From Oscillospiraceae bacterium (GTDB lineage Bacteria; Bacillota; Clostridia; UBA1381): 40,296 nt of DNA. Within the stretch, counting starts at the first letter, position 1, and every line of letters starts with the position of its first letter. Shown piece after piece: positions 36,294 through 40,296 of this stretch. The translations under genes and the position numbers were made by a program. Below the pieces are notes generated by a model, which was not told where the DNA came from, did not search any database, and was given only the letters and a program-made list of their open reading frames with translations. The DNA lies in the NCBI GenBank assembly GCA_015068965.1, contig SVJN01000004.1:1-40296 (forward strand), in the 5' to 3' direction.

Positions 36294-36332
36294 ACGTAAT
36301 TACCTCAATAAAACATGAGATAATTACGTTTT
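36291..36332 (-). terminator. Terminator of the DNA alkylation repair gene
   Basis: AAAACGTAATTA (36291-36302) pairs with TAATTACGTTTT (36321-36332), and CTCA pairs with TGAG inside. The gene's stop codon (36324-36326) lies in the stem. Confidence 0.75.
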
Positions 36333-37007
36333 TCTTTTGAGTGTTTTTAAATACTTCTTTGTTTCCTCCGGAATCCGGTTGCTTTCAATTGCTTTCTGAA
36401 TGGCTTTGTTATGTGTCCAGACATCAAGACGTGGCTTTGTAAAATAACTGATAATATCCTGGTACTGCTTTGCAAGAGCCGTTGCAAAATACCATGCAAT
36501 CATCATTTTTACGTAGTATTCCTCTGATTCTACCCTCAACACCATTTCCGGATATTCCGGCAAAAATTCCTCCTCCAAAAACATTCGCATCAGCAACCCG
36601 ATTGCATAACGAACCGTATACGGATGCTCTGATGTAATCCAGCATCTGATTTTTGGCAAAAGCCGTTCGGAATTCTTTAAAAACACCTTTGGAAAAAACA
36701 TATCGCAGGTTGCCCAATTATCAATATACGGTAGAAAATTTTCTGTTTCTGATAATGCTTCTTCAAAGTCTTTGATTTGTTCAATCATAAAGGCATGAAG
36801 ATTATTTTCTTCATAATATGTATGTGGCAGTTCTTTTAGAAACTGATTCTTTTGTTCTGTTTTGAAAAATTGTTTTGCAAAGCTTCTCAACACCGGAACC
36901 CGGATTCCGATAATCGTTTTCTTTGGTACTGTCGGCATGAGGGATGCATGAAAATCCCGGTAGCCTTCATCCTGCAACTGAAACAATTCCTTTTGTAATT
37001 CGGTCAT
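36324..37007 (-). CDS. AlkD-like DNA alkylation repair protein
   Basis: 227 residues from ATG at 37007, with GGGGGAG 6 bases upstream. All-helical HEAT-like repeats. The family motifs GIRVPVLRSFAKQF, NWATCDMFFPKVF and VKMMIAWYFATALAK (with the Trp and Asp of NWATCD near 100) are visible. AlkD glycosylases remove bulky or positively charged alkylated bases without flipping them. It stands alone on its own promoter, divergent from the phosphatase gene. It could be a binding-only paralogue, but the key aromatic/acidic residues appear intact. Confidence 0.9.
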   Translation of the reverse strand: MTELQKELFQLQDEGYRDFHASLMPTVPKKTIIGIRVPVLRSFAKQFFKTEQKNQFLKELPHTYYEENNLHAFMIEQIKDFEEALSETENFLPYIDNWATCDMFFPKVFLKNSERLLPKIRCWITSEHPYTVRYAIGLLMRMFLEEEFLPEYPEMVLRVESEEYYVKMMIAWYFATALAKQYQDIISYFTKPRLDVWTHNKAIQKAIESNRIPEETKKYLKTLKRKT

Positions 37008-37027
37008 AGTCATCTCCCCCTACGCCG

Positions 37028-37056
37028 ATTTTAACACAAATAAACCGGAAAAGCAA
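37028..37056 (-). promoter_or_regulatory. Promoter of the DNA alkylation repair gene
   Basis: On the minus strand, TTGCTT (37056-37051), a 17-base spacer and TAAAAT (37033-37028). Confidence 0.65.
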
Positions 37057-37065
37057 CAAAAAGAA

Positions 37066-37094
37066 TTGAAATCCCGGTTATAATATTATATAAT
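37066..37094 (+). promoter_or_regulatory. Promoter of the phosphatase gene
   Basis: TTGAAA (37066-37071), a 17-base spacer and TATAAT (37089-37094). The start of transcription would fall near the GGAAGG ribosome binding site, giving a very short leader. Confidence 0.65.
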
Positions 37095-37114
37095 AGCACA
37101 GGAAGGTGATAAAA

Positions 37115-37570
37115 ATGATTCGGATTTTATTTGTGTGTCATGGAAATATCTGCAGAAGTCCCATGGCTGAATTTGTTTTTCGGGATATGGTAAAAAAAGC
37201 AAATCTTTCTGACCGTTTTTTAATTGAATCTGCGGCAACCAGTCGTGAGGAGCTTGGAAATCCTCCACATCCCGGAACCAGAAAAAAGCTTTCAGAGGTT
37301 GGAATTTCAACAACCGGAAAATTTGCCCGCCAAATGACAAAGGAAGATTATCATAATTTTGACTACATCATCGGAATGGACAGCTATAATATCAGAAATA
37401 TTCTCCGTATCATCGGAGCAGATACTGAAGATAAAGTTTGTAAGCTTTTAGATTTTGCCAACGGCGGTGATATTGCAGACCCTTGGTACACCGGAAATTT
37501 TGAAGATACCTTCCGGGATGTTGTAGCGGGCTGTAAAGGTTTATTAAATTCTCTTTTTTCATTGACATAA
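37115..37570 (+). CDS. Low-molecular-weight protein tyrosine phosphatase
   Basis: 151 residues from ATG at 37115 (GGAAGGTG 7 bases upstream; a GTG at 37106 lies in that site). The phosphate loop VCHGNICRSP holds nucleophile Cys8 and Arg14, and the general acid Asp122 stands in ADPW. Full-length family member, cytoplasmic. Substrates may be phosphotyrosine or phosphoarginine proteins (YwlE type); the residue after the loop that sets this preference cannot be judged safely. The last codons carry the -35 box of the ileS promoter. Confidence 0.92.
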   Translation: MIRILFVCHGNICRSPMAEFVFRDMVKKANLSDRFLIESAATSREELGNPPHPGTRKKLSEVGISTTGKFARQMTKEDYHNFDYIIGMDSYNIRNILRIIGADTEDKVCKLLDFANGGDIADPWYTGNFEDTFRDVVAGCKGLLNSLFSLT

Positions 37571-37590
37571 CAAGCTTTTTATGATATAAT
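37562..37590 (+). promoter_or_regulatory. Consensus promoter of ileS
   Basis: Fully consensus: TTGACA (37562-37567), a 17-base spacer and TATAAT (37585-37590). The -35 overlaps the last codons of the phosphatase gene. The leader is only about 30 bases, so there is no T-box riboswitch. Confidence 0.9.
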
Positions 37591-37625
37591 AATTCCGAAA
37601 AAATTTTCCTAATAGGAGCGTAATT

Positions 37626-40296
37626 ATGAAATACGAAGAATTATCTACAAAGCCTGATTTTTCGCAGATTCATTCTGAAGTGACCGGCTTCTGGAATGAG
37701 AACCATGTTTTTGAAAAATCAGTTGAACAAAATGCTTCCAGTGAAGTTGTATTCTATGACGGACCTCCGTTCCCGACCGGAAAGCCGCATCACGGTACCG
37801 TTCTGGTTTCCTTTATTAAGGATATGATTGCCCGTTACTGGACCATGAAGGGACATAGTGTTCCTCGTGTATGGGGTTGGGACTGTCACGGTCTGCCGAT
37901 CGAAAACCAGGCAGAAACATTGATGGGCATTACCGATAAAAATGAAATTGAAAACTCTATCGGCATTGACAAATTCAATGAAAAGTGTTTTGAAATTGTT
38001 TCCAGCAATAACGAATCCTGGCGTGAATACATTGAACAGATGGCACGTTGGGTAGATTATGATAATGCTTATAAAACCATGAACCCGAGCTTTATGGAAA
38101 GTGTTATGTGGGCATTTAAGACCTGCTATGACAAGGGACTCATCTATAAGGATTATCGTGTAACTCCCTATTGTACGCATTGTGAGACCTCGCTCTCCAT
38201 TTCTGATACCCGTGAATCCGACTCTACCCGTCCCAGACAGGATCGTTGGATTGTTGTAAAGTTCAAGACTGCAGATGTTGTAAACGGAAAACCGGTTTAC
38301 CTCTTAGCTTGGACAACTACTCCCTGGACATTGCCGTCCAATATGTGTTTGGCAGTCGGTGAAGCATTGGATTATGCTTATGTTGAAGTAGGCGATGAAA
38401 TCTTTGTTGCAGGAAAAGAAACGCTGAAGAACTTTGAAAACATCTTCGGCAAGGAACCGGCGATTGTAAAGGAATGCAAGGGTTCTGACCTGGTTGGTAT
38501 TTCTTACGAACCGCTCTTCCCCTATTTCGCAGACAAGAAAAATGAAAGCGACACCGTCTTTACAGTCGTTACTGCTGATTATGTCGGCTCCGAAGAAGGT
38601 GTGGGTATTGTTCATACTGCTCCGGCATTCGGTGAGGACGACTACTGGACTTGTAAAAACCACAAGATTCCGTTGGTGAATCCGGTTGATGCAAAGGGAC
38701 GTTTTACCGAAGAAATTACTGATTTCTATCCGGTTCAGGAAGAAAAAACCGTTATCGAAATGAATCCGACTGTAATTCGCTTCCTTTACGAAAACGGAAA
38801 AGCTGTTGCAGACGGTACCATCGAGCATAACTATCCGCACTGCTGGAGATGTAAGCGTCCGCTCATCTACAAGGCAATGGATGCATATTATTTTGATATC
38901 GGCAAAATCAAAGACCGCCTGATTGAATTGAATGAACAAATCAACTGGGTTCCGGAAACTGTGAAATACGGTCGTTTCGGAAACTGGTTAGAGGGTGCAA
39001 GAGACTGGAATATCTCCAGAAACCGTTATTGGAGTACCCCGATTCCTATCTGGAAGTGTGACCACGAGGGCTGTAATCACGAAGAGGTTTTGGGAAGCAG
39101 CGAAGAAATCTTCCAGAAATCCGGCATCAGACTCACCGACCTGCATCGTCAGTTCATGGATGAGGTTACTTATACCTGTCCGGTCTGTGGCGGAACCATG
39201 AGAAGAATTCCCGAAGTATTGGATTGCTGGTTTGAAAGCGGAAGTGTTCCGTTTGCACAAAAGCATTACCCGTTTGAAAACAAGGATTGGTTTGAAAGCC
39301 ACTTCCCCTCTGACTTTATTGTAGAATATACCGGTCAGATTCGTTGCTGGTTCTATTATCTGCACGTGCTGGCAGTAGCACTGTTTGACAGACCTGCCTT
39401 CCAGAACTGTGTGGTTCACGGAACCATTCTTGCAAAGGACGGTAAAAAGCTTTCCAAGTCCTCCAAGAACTACACCGACCCGATGGAGCTGATGAAAAAG
39501 TACGGCACCGATGCATTACGTCTGTATCTCTATCAGACCAATGCAATGCTGATTGGCGACCTTGCATTTGATGATGACGGAATTATGGATTCCTATCAAC
39601 AGTTGATTCTTCCGTTCTGGAATGCTTGTAACTTCTTTATTTCCTACGCAAATATCGACGATTACAAGCCGGATGTCAATGTCGTTCCGGATAGTGACAA
39701 TCAACTGGATAAGTGGGTTCTGGCAAAGCTTTATCAGACAGAAAAAGCAATTTCCGAGAATATGGATCAATACTATATCAACCACTATGTTGACAAGATG
39801 TTATCCTTAATTGACGGCATCACAAACTGGTATATCCGTCGTTCCAGAAGAAGATTCTGGGAAGCAGGACTAAGCGAAGACAAGAAAAATGCTTATGATA
39901 CACTCTACTATGTATTGGTAAATACCGCCAAGCTGTTCGCTCCGGTTGCTCCGATTATTGCAGAAAAGATTTATAAGCTGTTTACCGGAGAATTTTCTGT
40001 ACATCTTGCAGCATGGCCTGATATCCCGGAAAGCTTTAAAAACGATAAGTTAGTCAGAAGTGTTGATAACGTGCAGGATGTTATTACCCTTGCCCGCTCT
40101 ATCAGAAGTAAAAACAAGGTGAAGAACAGACAGCCGTTGAGCCTGTTGAAGGTTGCAATCTCTGATGCAGAGCAATTTGCAGAGCTTGCAGAGTTCAAGG
40201 ATGTTATCGCAGAGGAATTAAATGTCAAGACCGTTGAATTTATCAGCGATGCCGGCAGTATTGCTACCATCAAATGTGACCCGAACTTTAACGAAA
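37626..40296 (+). CDS. ileS: Isoleucyl-tRNA synthetase, 3' end beyond the window
   Basis: 890 codons without a stop up to the window edge; about 140 more are expected. AGGAG lies 8 bases before the ATG. Class I domain order: GPPFPTGKPHHGT signature (HHGT at 55-58, canonical HIGH), an editing domain (about 200-400, with WTTTPWTLPSN), DWNISRNRYWSTPIP, a zinc-type CPVCGG, and the KMSKS equivalent KLSKS at 608-612. The anticodon-binding domain starts at about 690. It charges tRNA-Ile. The overall pattern (PPFPTGKPHHG, LSKSSKNYTDP) is that of the eukaryote-like bacterial IleRS type 2 group, associated with reduced mupirocin sensitivity. Confidence 0.95.
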   Translation, partial: MKYEELSTKPDFSQIHSEVTGFWNENHVFEKSVEQNASSEVVFYDGPPFPTGKPHHGTVLVSFIKDMIARYWTMKGHSVPRVWGWDCHGLPIENQAETLMGITDKNEIENSIGIDKFNEKCFEIVSSNNESWREYIEQMARWVDYDNAYKTMNPSFMESVMWAFKTCYDKGLIYKDYRVTPYCTHCETSLSISDTRESDSTRPRQDRWIVVKFKTADVVNGKPVYLLAWTTTPWTLPSNMCLAVGEALDYAYVEVGDEIFVAGKETLKNFENIFGKEPAIVKECKGSDLVGISYEPLFPYFADKKNESDTVFTVVTADYVGSEEGVGIVHTAPAFGEDDYWTCKNHKIPLVNPVDAKGRFTEEITDFYPVQEEKTVIEMNPTVIRFLYENGKAVADGTIEHNYPHCWRCKRPLIYKAMDAYYFDIGKIKDRLIELNEQINWVPETVKYGRFGNWLEGARDWNISRNRYWSTPIPIWKCDHEGCNHEEVLGSSEEIFQKSGIRLTDLHRQFMDEVTYTCPVCGGTMRRIPEVLDCWFESGSVPFAQKHYPFENKDWFESHFPSDFIVEYTGQIRCWFYYLHVLAVALFDRPAFQNCVVHGTILAKDGKKLSKSSKNYTDPMELMKKYGTDALRLYLYQTNAMLIGDLAFDDDGIMDSYQQLILPFWNACNFFISYANIDDYKPDVNVVPDSDNQLDKWVLAKLYQTEKAISENMDQYYINHYVDKMLSLIDGITNWYIRRSRRRFWEAGLSEDKKNAYDTLYYVLVNTAKLFAPVAPIIAEKIYKLFTGEFSVHLAAWPDIPESFKNDKLVRSVDNVQDVITLARSIRSKNKVKNRQPLSLLKVAISDAEQFAELAEFKDVIAEELNVKTVEFISDAGSIATIKCDPNFNE

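Noticed and set aside
37571-37625. T-box riboswitch upstream of ileS
   Set aside because: The gap is only 55 bases and is filled by a consensus promoter and ribosome binding site; a T-box needs about 200 bases.
38304-38939. 211-codon and other minus-strand frames opposite ileS
   Set aside because: Antisense to a well-conserved synthetase; the translation resembles no protein and no start signals are seen.

Overview
The window looks like a chromosomal segment of an anaerobic, Gram-positive Clostridia-type bacterium with low-to-moderate GC. Supporting signs are the SCIFF peptide and its radical SAM maturase (a Clostridia marker pair), a nine-gene V-type ATPase operon in the Enterococcus/Clostridium order, MecA and YajC, consensus sigma-A type promoters with AGGAGG-type ribosome binding sites, and cell-surface proteins with copper-amine-oxidase-like stalk domains. 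It is probably a gut or gut-like Clostridia; I cannot name a species.

Layout. 1-222: half of a 127-bp structured repeat whose exact inverted copy lies at 36115-36241. 223-3962: a secreted protein with a degenerate SGNH-hydrolase-like domain, then mecA, yajC and a small membrane protein. 4048-5644: scfA/scfB, separated by an intergenic hairpin. 5674-14223: the V-ATPase operon (order H, I, K, E, C, F, A, B, D), whose K subunit carries the full Na+-site signature. 14374-16553: divergent MFS transporter and AraC regulator. 16578-18198 (minus): small membrane zinc-ribbon protein and a Y-family polymerase. 18351-20985 (minus): long-chain acyl-CoA ligase and a YitT-type membrane protein.

21020-23127 is a scarred accessory patch. 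It holds a 53-codon tail of an M20 peptidase, a second truncated copy of the 3' end and terminator of the oxidoreductase gene that follows, and two AT-rich unknown membrane/secreted ORFs enclosed by the 186-bp direct repeats. 23128-28251 is a sugar/polyol-type catabolic locus: two Gfo/Idh/MocA dehydrogenases and two sugar-phosphate-isomerase-like TIM barrels on the minus strand, with a divergent AraC activator. 28257-30963: FAD-dependent oxidoreductase and a divergent PocR-domain AraC regulator. 31039-33705: an 888-residue modular surface protein. 33891-36102: DeoR regulator divergent from a MATE transporter. 36324-37570: AlkD-like DNA glycosylase divergent from a low-molecular-weight phosphatase. 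37626 to the window end: isoleucyl-tRNA synthetase, cut by the window edge and with an altered HIGH motif.

How the parts work together. The ATPase operon is a complete Na+-type rotary machine lying 29 bp behind the SCIFF maturase. The catabolic locus fits an oxidise-isomerise route for a carbohydrate or cyclitol, but no kinase or dedicated transporter shows its substrate. Most regulators sit divergently beside their likely target. The least explained pieces are the inverted structured repeat, the repeat-bounded island at 21.3-23.3 kb, and several hairpins that overlap stop codons or ribosome binding sites. No tRNA, rRNA, CRISPR array, integrase or transposase was seen.
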